A stretch of 64,000 nt of DNA from Parachlamydia sp. AcF125 (GTDB taxonomy: Bacteria; Chlamydiota; Chlamydiia; Chlamydiales; Parachlamydiaceae). The DNA is taken from NCBI RefSeq assembly GCF_018342475.1, contig NZ_JAEMUD010000001.1:496001-560000 (forward strand), given 5' to 3'. Positions 18,894 through 27,141 of this stretch are shown in pieces. Within the stretch, counting starts at the first letter, position 1, and each line of letters starts with the position of its first letter. The position numbers were made by a program, and so were the translations under genes. The notes beneath the pieces are model-generated. The model was given only the letters and a program-made list of their open reading frames with translations. It was not told the DNA's origin and did not search any database.

Positions 18894-20594
18894 TTACTTA
18901 ATGGATGATGGATATAAAGTTCGATCTTTCAAGAAGAAAGAGGTGTGATAACGGCCCCTATTTGTGCCCCATTTAATCTCTCCTTTGGGATCAACTATTT
19001 CGTTTGGAGAAATGAGAAAGTCATGAAATTCCCTGGCTTGTGTAGGAGTGGGAGCCGAAAAGTCTAGATCTACTCTTATCTGGTAGGCTTCATTTTTTTT
19101 GCTTTTATCAGGTCGTTTGACCATTTTGTAAACAAAGCTTTCAATTTTTAAGCCTGCTGGTTTTTGCCCCTCTGCATCGTCAGGAGGACTAAAAGAAGGA
19201 TGTTTAGCTAGCCAAGCTAAAACATCGCTTACCGAGGGGGTATTTGGAAATAAAGGATAAGAATCGGGTGAGCTACTTACAATTTGATTAAGGAATTGAA
19301 TGCGAGCAGAAAGATCCTCTGTGGAAAGTTGCCTAGGATCTAAGTCCTCTTTAGCCAAAATCGGTTCTAGACCATTTTTTTTACGAAATTGCTCTTCGAA
19401 TTCAGGATAGGAACGGTGTAATGAAGCGAGTAAATCAGCGTAATCTTTGCGGATTAGATCGGTTTGTTTACTGAGATAAGCCGTTCCAAAGCCATAAAGA
19501 GCAAAGGCGAGAAAAACGCAAGCAGCAAAATAGGCAATAAGGGAGTTTTTTAAACGTTTCCAGGGATGGGGGAAACTATATTGCTTTTGCCTAAAGTTAA
19601 TTTGTTCTTTCCAACTGGGAAGGCCCGTTAAGGCTATACCTATAGGAATTGCGTAAGATTGCAATTCTTCCCCCTTCAAATTAAAATTCTGATGCTCGGC
19701 TGGTTGAAGGAGAGCAAGTTCAAGGTTACGGCAGGCTTCTTTTACCAGGATAGGGTATGATCCCATTTCTCCTGTTACTAATATCTCTTTGGGGTCAAAC
19801 CCTTTTATTTGCTTCGAAATACCTAACACAAGGCGAGTCACATCAATCTTTAAATGTTCCAGGCTTTCTTTAAGGTAGGGAAGGTTTTCGATTTCTTGAG
19901 CCTCTAAAGAAGCTAAAGATCTTTCTTTAAAGTTGTCATTTTGCAAAATATCTTGATGAAAAGCATGGGCAAGCTGCTCTGCGCCACGAGGAATGGATTG
20001 GGCGGCAATGACTTTACCTTCTTCTGCTAAAACACAGGAAGTGAGCAGACTTCCCACATGTAAAATTAATAAAGGCCCGGCGCGTTCAGAAAACACAGAA
20101 GCAAAGGCCGCAAGTGCCGCTGGTATACAAGAAAGCAATTCCGGCTCAATATAAAAAGTATTCCAGCTACTTATTTCTTTTTCGATGTAATCTTTTCGTG
20201 CGGCTACAATGGTTAATTTCGAACTGTCTGCAGTTGTCTCAAGTTTTGTCCACTCGATGATGGCATTCTCCACAGGAAAAGGAAGAAGAGGCTCAGCTTG
20301 AAAATCGATCACAGAAGCAATTTCAGAACCTTTTTTAAGTTTGACTTCTAACGGACGAATCAAGACTTCATCTGTTTTTAAAGCAACCCCCACGAGGGCA
20401 TTTGTCGTGAGGGCGGTAAGGGCATGTGCTGTCTCTTGCGAAAAAGAAGAGGAGCTTTCATTAGACAATGTTTCGGAAAAAAAGATCCGAATCAAGGACG
20501 GCTTACCTCTAACTTCTGTCAGTAAGGCGCCCTTTAGTTTATTAGATTCGATCTCCAACCCCAAAACATGCAACGCATTGGGTGAATCTAGCAT
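18894..20594 (-). CDS. GspL/PilM-PilN-like secretion platform protein (actin-like domain, one TM, periplasmic domain)
   Basis: Residues 1-330 look like a PilM/GspL actin-type domain: LGLEIESNKLKGALL as the first phosphate loop, LILHVGSLLTSCVL as the second, a SIPRGAEQL segment and ILVTGEMGSYPILV near the end. A basic stretch then leads to one membrane helix (about 355-378, YFAACVFLAFALYGFG), a short coiled segment and a periplasmic domain of about 190 residues with strand-rich repeats like the ferredoxin-like fold of GspL/PilN. The order cytoplasmic actin-like domain, TM, periplasmic domain is exactly that of GspL. An open frame extends 16 codons upstream, but ATG 20594 puts the conserved first strand at the N-terminus. 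It heads an operon with a GspM-like protein and a lipoprotein. Confidence 0.6.
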   Translation of the reverse strand: MLDSPNALHVLGLEIESNKLKGALLTEVRGKPSLIRIFFSETLSNESSSSFSQETAHALTALTTNALVGVALKTDEVLIRPLEVKLKKGSEIASVIDFQAEPLLPFPVENAIIEWTKLETTADSSKLTIVAARKDYIEKEISSWNTFYIEPELLSCIPAALAAFASVFSERAGPLLILHVGSLLTSCVLAEEGKVIAAQSIPRGAEQLAHAFHQDILQNDNFKERSLASLEAQEIENLPYLKESLEHLKIDVTRLVLGISKQIKGFDPKEILVTGEMGSYPILVKEACRNLELALLQPAEHQNFNLKGEELQSYAIPIGIALTGLPSWKEQINFRQKQYSFPHPWKRLKNSLIAYFAACVFLAFALYGFGTAYLSKQTDLIRKDYADLLASLHRSYPEFEEQFRKKNGLEPILAKEDLDPRQLSTEDLSARIQFLNQIVSSSPDSYPLFPNTPSVSDVLAWLAKHPSFSPPDDAEGQKPAGLKIESFVYKMVKRPDKSKKNEAYQIRVDLDFSAPTPTQAREFHDFLISPNEIVDPKGEIKWGTNRGRYHTSFFLKDRTLYPSSIK

Positions 20595-20694
20595 GAAAAA
20601 TACTCTGTCCTTTTGGTCTAAATTGTCAAAACCATAGACCAAAAATCAAGAATATTCAAGATGAATCTTTTACCCAGTGCAAGGATTGATTTTT

Positions 20695-21096
20695 TTACGA
20701 TTTAACGCGTGAGTAGACAAGATCGTTTTTATCATGTTCGTCTAAGACCAGCTTCCACTCTTCCGCCTGATGGCTAAATTCTTCTAAGACATCAATAAAA
20801 GTTCGATGGGAAAGATGATCGATTTTACCATTATGGTTAAGAAAAATTTTGTATTGTCGTTCGTCTACGCTTAAAAAAGTTTCAAGGGCGCTGTCATCAA
20901 AAGGGGCTTTACCGCTCAAGCAGTGCCGCACACTTTGGGGAATAAAATTTTCGCCAAAATAAACCTGAGTGAGGAGTGAAATCTGCGAAATATGATCTGT
21001 TTTAACGAAAATATCGGAGCCCATTAAAGTAATCTGGGCGCAATCTTCGTGATCTAATTTGTTAAATAGTTTTTTTATTTCACTATCTAATATCAT
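20695..21096 (-). CDS. conserved-looking hypothetical acidic protein
   Basis: The 133-residue soluble protein has an acidic bias and no signal peptide or membrane segment. AAGGGTG precedes the ATG at a good distance. Size and charge resemble type III secretion chaperones, but no signature motif was recognised and this remains speculation. It lies just upstream of, and in the same direction as, the GspL-like gene, with about 100 bp between them. Confidence 0.6.
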   Translation of the reverse strand: MILDSEIKKLFNKLDHEDCAQITLMGSDIFVKTDHISQISLLTQVYFGENFIPQSVRHCLSGKAPFDDSALETFLSVDERQYKIFLNHNGKIDHLSHRTFIDVLEEFSHQAEEWKLVLDEHDKNDLVYSRVKS

Positions 21097-21607
21097 AACT
21101 TCACCCTTGTGAGAAGGTTAGACTGAGATAATTAAGGTGTATGGCTCAATTATCATTTTATTTTAATTATAACCGAGAGATTTAAAAAAATAAATTAAAT
21201 TTTTTAGGGTTTTAAGTGCCCAAATTAAGTTATTTAGTCAGATTTACATATTTTGCAAGCAAAGTGAGTTTTGAAAAAAATGGCAGTTTTTTTGCAGTTT
21301 ACGAAGTCTGCATGAGTGGTTTTATAGAGCAAGTCTTGCTACGACTCAAAATAAATAAAAAAAGTAAAAACTACAACAGATTATACTCTGCTAATAAGGG
21401 GATAAAATGGTAATTCATACGGAAGGAGGCCTTAAAGGGAGGAGATTAAATAAGTTTAGGCCGCTTAGATTTTCTATTAGTACTCTTGTTACCTCAGTGC
21501 ATCTCATTGTAGATAAATAAGATTACCGTAGTTTTGTTGTTGAGGTTGAAAGTAAAATAACGTGGAATTAAAGTGGCACTATTAAGCTAATTAAGAGGAA
21601 AGTATTT
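21097..21607. other. AT-rich intergenic region
   Basis: No supported gene. A 65-codon GTG frame at 21216-21413 has no ribosome binding site and atypical composition. No RNA gene or terminator was recognised. Confidence 0.4.
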
Positions 21608-21919
21608 ATGTCTTTAAAAATAGGCTGCTATATTCCCTCGCCTCCTTTAGAGGAATTTACTCCCCCAAAATTAGGCCCCCTTAAAGCGCTCCCCTCAGAG
21701 CTTATTTTTAAGATTTTTTCCGATGCTGAACCGGCTAAAAAAATTCTGAGCGATTTCGAACCTCCTGATTTTTTAGGAGCAATTACTTGTATGCTGGCCC
21801 AGTATTGTAGCAATCCTGCGACTTTTTTCTTTAAAGAAGGTGGGCCTACCCGTTGCTGGCTGCGTTATAATGGCCATTATGTGGCAGTGGAAATGATCGA
21901 CGAGGGGCTCGCTGAATGA
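21608..21919 (+). CDS. small protein with N-terminal half of an F-box-like motif
   Basis: The 103-residue product starts at an ATG with AGAGGAAA upstream. After a proline-rich lead, LKALPSELIFKIFSD matches the first helix of eukaryotic F-boxes (LPxELxxxIFS). The second half of an F-box, with its DL and C..W signature, is not clear, so the domain is either divergent or truncated. The C-terminal half (CWLRYNGHYVAVEM) matches nothing recognised. The 3' end abuts the truncated end of an AGCS transporter pseudogene on the other strand, so a rearrangement here may have shortened both. It could be a secreted effector remnant. Confidence 0.5.
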   Translation: MSLKIGCYIPSPPLEEFTPPKLGPLKALPSELIFKIFSDAEPAKKILSDFEPPDFLGAITCMLAQYCSNPATFFFKEGGPTRCWLRYNGHYVAVEMIDEGLAE

Positions 21920-21965
21920 TCGAGCTATCTCTCCTAGAGAAGCGATTGCTTTCTCTGCACAATAT

Positions 21966-23034
21966 AGACAGGCTCAAAGCGTGGTATAGCCGAAGAGGGC
22001 TAAAGTGAGCATAACGAGATAGGCACCTATGTCATTTCCCCTGCCCTTTTGAAAAGCGTAGGTGACCATGTTCGCGCTTTGTAAGTCAGGTTGATTCCAC
22101 GCTACTGTAGCCAAGAGAGCAAGAGCTGTGGTAGTGCAAACTAGCATAACTAAGAAAGGGGCTGCTAAGGTGGCGGCTCCATCCGCCACAGGATTGGATG
22201 TTTGGGCGCTAAAATAGGATAATTCCAATGCCGGCATCTGTGGCAAATAGGCCTCTCTCCAAGCCCTCAGTTACAGTTTTGAAAATGCTGTATCCTACAA
22301 TCCCTCCTACAGCTGGCTTAATGGCAAAAGCAGATTGGAAAATCAGTTGAAAAGCTACGAGTATATTTTCATAGTGGCTCACAATACTCCATAAAACCCC
22401 TTCTAAATACAGAGTTGCTTTAAGGGAGAACGATCACCGCGGCTAACTTTGCAACGCGTTGAATGCCACCTAATATCACAATGCCTACAAGGAAGGCTAT
22501 CGCGATTTTCACCCATTTAGCTAATGGCAGAGAGATAGGATTGACTTGGGCTAAGTTTCCTACCCTCAAGGCCCACACACAGTCAACCTGGAAAAATTAA
22601 ACTTAGAGATTTTAAGCCAAGCCCATTTTTTAAATAATCCATACTTCTGCCGACATATTCCCCCTAGGCATTTATCTCTTGATATTTAACAGCTAATAAG
22701 TAGCTTGCATATTGAATAGCTGCCTCCAAAATGCCATGAGCCATATCCGCACTAATGCCCCTGGCCCACCTGTTGATAAAGCCACCGTCTCATTCATTCC
22801 CGCAATATTTCCAGTTCCAAAATTTCCAGCTAATACAGCAGAAAGAGCTTCAAAATGACTGACGTTTCCCTGCTCGTTTCCTTCTTTTTTAAGCAGTTGT
22901 TTAAAGCTGGTCAAAAGTTTGGAGATTTGGACACATTTTAAGTGATAAGGGAGGTAAAGACCTAAAAGAAGGATAGAAGGGAAAAGGATAAACCCGATTA
23001 AGCTTTCGTTTGGGAATATCAGCAAGCTTTTCAT
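21966..23034 (-). pseudogene. sodium:alanine/glycine symporter (AGCS family), frameshifted and truncated
   Basis: On the minus strand an ATG at 23034 begins a membrane protein whose first frame contains AVLAGNFGTGNIAGMNETVAL, the AGCS signature, with GGPGALVRIW following. The frame then breaks. Further family pieces occur in other frames: AKWVKIAIAFLVGIVILGG, then GLERGLFATDAGIG (the family's 'RGLFSNEAG' region) and finally NPVADGAATL with VCTTTALALLATVAW up to LALFGYTT near 21974, where it stops short. A normal member has about 450 residues. At least three frameshifts or stops plus loss of the C-terminus show that it is dead. It suggests that loss of an amino-acid importer was tolerated. Confidence 0.75.
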
Positions 23035-23546
23035 GGTTAATCCCTATGCGCATTCCTTAAGAAAAAGAATAAAGCCCATGCTCTCATAAAAATGGATGCT
23101 TTACAAATAAGGATGATAAACAAAAAATGTCATATTTTTGTTTATATAAGCATTGCCGATAGGGGAGTTTTTACTTTGTGAAAATTAACCACTTTTTATC
23201 TTTATAGAAATGACAGTTTAAATTAAGGTTTAGCCTTTTATTTTAAAAGGAACGGAGTGCTGAAACGGCCAGATTTAGGCTGCTTTTTTGGAGTCATTAG
23301 CTATTCTTCAATTAATTTTAAAATTAAAATGAAATGAAAGCTTGGCATTAATCAGTGAATTTAGTAGTTTGACATTTAGTTTACATGCTAGTTAATCTAT
23401 AAGGTTGGTCGACAATGTATCTACAGATAGATTGATAGCAAAAAAACAGTTTAAAAGGAGGGTAGGCTTTAGTATATTACTGAGGAATGCTAGAATGAGA
23501 ATATAATATAACAAATTTTTAAACATATAACATTTGTGGGGGTAGT
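23035..23546. other. intergenic region
   Basis: No gene, RNA or terminator was recognised in these roughly 510 AT-rich bases between the symporter pseudogene and a small hypothetical gene. Confidence 0.4.
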
Positions 23547-23903
23547 GTGAGCGACTTTTATGAAAGACAACTCAATTTTATCCTAAAAAAAATCGAGGAA
23601 TATGAATTAAACAAAATACCATTATCTTGTTTTGTTTATGAGTGCGATGGCGTGCTATGCCTAATGGAAGAAGGGGTTAATCCCATTTTAGAAAGAAAAA
23701 TCAGGGCATACTGGTGGGAATTGGAACAAGTCCAAACCACCACTTATGCTCATGAACAAAAGACGGTGGATTTCAATGAGCAAAAAATTATTGAAGAAGC
23801 TTTGGAAGGTATCAAGCAACTAATCCATCGGGAATTGCTTTTGATTCAAATTAGCGGAAAGCATTCCCGGTCTCTTCGCAAAGTTGAGCAATATGATTGG
23901 TGA
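23547..23903 (+). CDS. hypothetical small cytosolic protein
   Basis: The 118-residue, mostly helical and charged protein contains YECDGVLCLMEEG near residue 28 and an amphipathic C-terminal half. There is no signal peptide or membrane segment. The GTG start has GGGGG four bases upstream. No family was recognised; it stands alone and converges on the deacetylase gene. Confidence 0.55.
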   Translation: MSDFYERQLNFILKKIEEYELNKIPLSCFVYECDGVLCLMEEGVNPILERKIRAYWWELEQVQTTTYAHEQKTVDFNEQKIIEEALEGIKQLIHRELLLIQISGKHSRSLRKVEQYDW

Positions 23904-23971
23904 AAGCCAATTTTCTAACCCTTATCAGGAAGAATACTCCAGCGAATTTACAGAAATGACCTCTTCCTGAT

Positions 23972-24958
23972 TCAAAGGATCTCTTCTCTGCGCGCTAATA
24001 CTTTCACATGCGCTTTCACAGACTGAGCGAGTGCAAGTAAGTGATACCCCCCTTCTAGTATTGAAATGACCCTATTTTCTGCATATCGGCGAGCAATTTC
24101 TTTGGTCAATATAGTCAATTCAGCAAAATCTCTCTCAGTTAAGTTAAAGCGACCTAAGGGGTCGAGGAAATGCGCATCAAAGCCAGCGGAGATGAGCACA
24201 AGGTTGGGAACAAAAGTCTCCATGGCAGGAATAAGCTTTTTATAAAAAGCTTTTAAAATTTCAAACCGAGCTTCCTCTCCCCCTCTAATCGGGCAATTCA
24301 AGATTGTTCCGACACCCTCTCCTTCACCCGCAAAAAGGGTATCGCCTGTACCCGGGTAATTTCCTTGCTCATGTGTACTAAAGTAGAAGACAGAAGGATC
24401 ATCTTTAAAAATATCTTCTGTGCCGTCTCCATGATGGAGATCCCAATCGACAATCAATACTTTCTTGATAAAAGGATATTTTTTTTGCGCATAGCGAGCT
24501 CCAATGGCAATATTATTAAACAGGCAAAAGCCTTTTCCTTGCGCTTTTCTCGCATGGTGACCGGGAGGGCGTACGATGCAAAAAGCATTTTGGCCTTCTT
24601 TATTCAAAATGGCATCTACTGCAGTTAATACGCCGCCTGCTGCACGAATAGCCACCTCAAACGAGCTAGGGCAGATATTCACATCTCCTGTGCTTAACTC
24701 TGTAGAGCCATCTGTCTGAGCATATTTGACTTCATCTTGTACAAGTTGCCAATAATCTTCTGTATGGCAAAGGAGAATCTCTTCTTTGGTTGCTTTTCGA
24801 GGCGTGCGAGTATTTTGGCCAGTTTTTAGCCCCGATTGCATCAAGGCTTGATTAACCACCCTAGCACGCTCGGGAGTTTCCACATGAAAAGGGCCTGTTA
24901 AATGTTGGAGATAGAGGGGATCTTCAATAATGAGAGTGGGTAAAGTTGGAGGTGGCAT
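23972..24958 (-). CDS. histone deacetylase family protein (AcuC/class II-like)
   Basis: A zinc-dependent deacetylase of 328 residues. The arginase/deacetylase-fold motifs appear in order: RPPGHHA (tandem catalytic His), DWDLHHGDGT (zinc Asp and His), STHEQGNYPGTG, SAGFDAH (second zinc Asp) and GGYHL carrying the transition-state Tyr. All catalytic positions seem intact. Bacterial members deacetylate acetylated small molecules, acetyl-CoA synthetase or polyamines; in an intracellular bacterium host targets are conceivable, but no secretion signal was seen. AAAGGA precedes the ATG. Confidence 0.93.
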   Translation of the reverse strand: MPPPTLPTLIIEDPLYLQHLTGPFHVETPERARVVNQALMQSGLKTGQNTRTPRKATKEEILLCHTEDYWQLVQDEVKYAQTDGSTELSTGDVNICPSSFEVAIRAAGGVLTAVDAILNKEGQNAFCIVRPPGHHARKAQGKGFCLFNNIAIGARYAQKKYPFIKKVLIVDWDLHHGDGTEDIFKDDPSVFYFSTHEQGNYPGTGDTLFAGEGEGVGTILNCPIRGGEEARFEILKAFYKKLIPAMETFVPNLVLISAGFDAHFLDPLGRFNLTERDFAELTILTKEIARRYAENRVISILEGGYHLLALAQSVKAHVKVLARREEIL

Positions 24959-25071
24959 AATTTGTTCCTTTTTAATGAAACTTTTAATTTCGAAAATCGA
25001 GTAATAAACTCCCTGTTTTTTAATAGAAATTCTGCTAAAATCCTATCTTTTTTATTTAGTGGGAGTGTGTT

Positions 25072-26052
25072 GTGTTAAAGTTAGCCCCAGATCATTGGAA
25101 AATGATTTTTCGCCAAAATTTTACTCAATGGAAAACACTAGCGGATTTCCTCGAGTTGGATCAACCCCTGCGCGAGCAAATTTTGAAACACCCCTCTTTT
25201 CCTTTAAATCTTCCGCGACGTTTAGCTGAAAAAATTAAAAAAAACACGCTTGATGATCCTATCTTAAAGCAATTCTTACCCACTTTATCCGAGCAAATCC
25301 CATTGGCTGGTTTTGTGCTTGATCCTGTGGAAGACAGGCAATTTGCTAAAGCCCCTAAGCTCTTGCACAAATATCATGGCAGGGCTTTGATTGTTTGTAC
25401 AAGTGCTTGTGTGATGAATTGCCGTTTTTGTTTCAGGCAAAATTTCGATTATGAAGTTCAAGAAAAAGGCTTTCAAAAAGAGCTTGAGCTGATTGCTGCT
25501 GACGAATCCTTGCAAGAAATCATTTTAAGTGGGGGGGACCCTCTTTCTTTATCTGATAGGGTGATTGGCCATTTGCTCGACGAATTAAGTCGCCTTAAGC
25601 ATGTGAAGCGAGTGCGCTTTCATACACGTTTTCCCATCGGGATCCCGGAGCGCATAGATGAAAATTTTCTTAAGCTATTTGAGAGCCGCCCTTATGTTAC
25701 CTGGTTTGTTTTGCATACCAATCATCCGCATGAACTCGACGATCAGATTTTCTACCATTTGCATTTGCTTCAACAAAAAGGGGTAATTTTATTAACCCAA
25801 TCGGTTTTGCTAAAAGGAATCAATGATTGTTCAAATGTTTTAAGAGAGCTTTTTACCCTTTTAGTTAATCGAGGAATTATTCCTTATTACCTCCATCAAT
25901 TGGATCGGGTCCAAGGGGGGGGACATTTCGAGGTGTCGGAAGAAACTGGCAAAAAGCTCATTCAAGAGATCGCTAAATACCTTCCTGGGTATGCTGTCCC
26001 TAAGTATGTAAGAGAAATTGCAGGGGAGCCGCATAAGACTCCTCTATTTTAG
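25072..26052 (+). CDS. epmB: EpmB-like L-lysine 2,3-aminomutase (radical SAM, KamA family)
   Basis: The radical SAM protein of 326 residues has the cluster motif CVMNCRFCF (CxxxCxxC), the SAM-binding segment SGGDPLSLSD and the PLP/substrate region YYLHQLDRVQGGGHFEV. The length and the compact C-terminus ending in EPHKTPLF match EpmB, which makes (R)-beta-lysine for elongation factor P modification, rather than the longer catabolic lysine aminomutases. Neither efp nor epmA lies in this window. The start is GTG at 25072. Its stop overlaps the convergent TagF-like gene end by a few bases. Confidence 0.9.
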   Translation: MLKLAPDHWKMIFRQNFTQWKTLADFLELDQPLREQILKHPSFPLNLPRRLAEKIKKNTLDDPILKQFLPTLSEQIPLAGFVLDPVEDRQFAKAPKLLHKYHGRALIVCTSACVMNCRFCFRQNFDYEVQEKGFQKELELIAADESLQEIILSGGDPLSLSDRVIGHLLDELSRLKHVKRVRFHTRFPIGIPERIDENFLKLFESRPYVTWFVLHTNHPHELDDQIFYHLHLLQQKGVILLTQSVLLKGINDCSNVLRELFTLLVNRGIIPYYLHQLDRVQGGGHFEVSEETGKKLIQEIAKYLPGYAVPKYVREIAGEPHKTPLF

Positions 26053-27134
26053 CTAGTATAAGCCGCGATAATTTCTTCTTTAATTTTGGAAAGAGGCTTT
26101 TCTGGTCCAAAAGTATACGCGTATACTTCTTGGCGTATCGCGCCAAATTTTTCTTGATCAGTTGGAAGGCTTTTTTCAATGGTTTGGTAAAGAGCGGGAA
26201 ATTGTTCAGGCGCAATTTCTGTCCCACACCGAAATAGATAAAGGCCCCGATCTGTTTTGGTATCTCTACGTTGCTTATTTAAGAAGAACATGGGTTTATT
26301 AAACGCTAAAAAGTCATAGCCAACTGATGACATGTCTCCAATATAAATATCCGCATAATCCAATAAAGGATAAACGAGAGGAAAATCTTTTAAAAAAATG
26401 ATATTGCTTTTGCCTTGGTGTTTGCCCAAGATCCGGTAGTAGGCCACAGTATCATCCAGTTCCAAGCGGGGATGGAGCTTGACGATTAAGTTATAGTCGG
26501 GGGGGAGCCCATCTAAAACATATCTAGATGAATCAAAGAAGCTAGTGGATTCTTCTAAATCTAACCAGGTGGGGGCATACAAAATTGTGGGGTTTGCTGG
26601 ATTAAATTGAGGCAAAATCTCTTTTTTGATCAGTTGATCGTAAAAAGCCTTATTTTTTTTATAATAAGTATACCGATAATTCCCTGTAATAACGTAAGCG
26701 TGGAGGTTTTCAAAGGTTTGGTAGTGCTTTAGCTGGTCCAGCATATTCTGCCCATAAATTAGGGTGATATCTTCATTCGCACTTTTTTTCAGATAAAATC
26801 CTTTATCGGAAAACCCATGAGGGCAATGAACATTTCTGAGCCTTTTTTGATATTTCATTTCTAGATTGAAATATTTTTCTCGAAAGGTTTTTCTGTCCCA
26901 TAAATCGGACATAAATAAGACGTCGTAATGGGCGATTAAAAACTCCGGATCAAACGAGTCGTAATCCACTTTTTGAGCATTGAGCCCGGGATAATATCTT
27001 GATCCTAAGGCGTAGTCTAATTCGTCGATAAATAAAAGGGGGATGCCCATAAGGATGCAGACTACAGCAAGATGGTCGGTATAGTGTATATTGGCAGAGG
27101 GGTTAACACCCACCCCTTTTTTTGGCTCTGTCAT
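26049..27134 (-). CDS. CDP-glycerol glycerophosphotransferase-like protein (TagF/TagB family)
   Basis: The 361-residue protein resembles the TagF/TagB glycosyl-/glycerophosphotransferases of wall teichoic acid synthesis. Visible family features are HCPHGFSDKG, the TILYAPTW motif, VKLHPRLE and ADIYIGDMSSVGYDFLAFNKPMFFL near residue 270. No membrane segment is obvious. Chlamydiae have no teichoic acid, so the acceptor is unknown; decoration of another envelope glycan or lipid is an inference. It follows mcsB by 8 bp and so appears to be the last gene of that operon. Confidence 0.8.
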   Translation of the reverse strand: MTEPKKGVGVNPSANIHYTDHLAVVCILMGIPLLFIDELDYALGSRYYPGLNAQKVDYDSFDPEFLIAHYDVLFMSDLWDRKTFREKYFNLEMKYQKRLRNVHCPHGFSDKGFYLKKSANEDITLIYGQNMLDQLKHYQTFENLHAYVITGNYRYTYYKKNKAFYDQLIKKEILPQFNPANPTILYAPTWLDLEESTSFFDSSRYVLDGLPPDYNLIVKLHPRLELDDTVAYYRILGKHQGKSNIIFLKDFPLVYPLLDYADIYIGDMSSVGYDFLAFNKPMFFLNKQRRDTKTDRGLYLFRCGTEIAPEQFPALYQTIEKSLPTDQEKFGAIRQEVYAYTFGPEKPLSKIKEEIIAAYTS

Positions 27135-27141
27135 AAGGGTT

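Noticed and set aside
21216-21413. 65-codon GTG frame
   Set aside because: No ribosome binding site and no recognisable features in an AT-rich gap.
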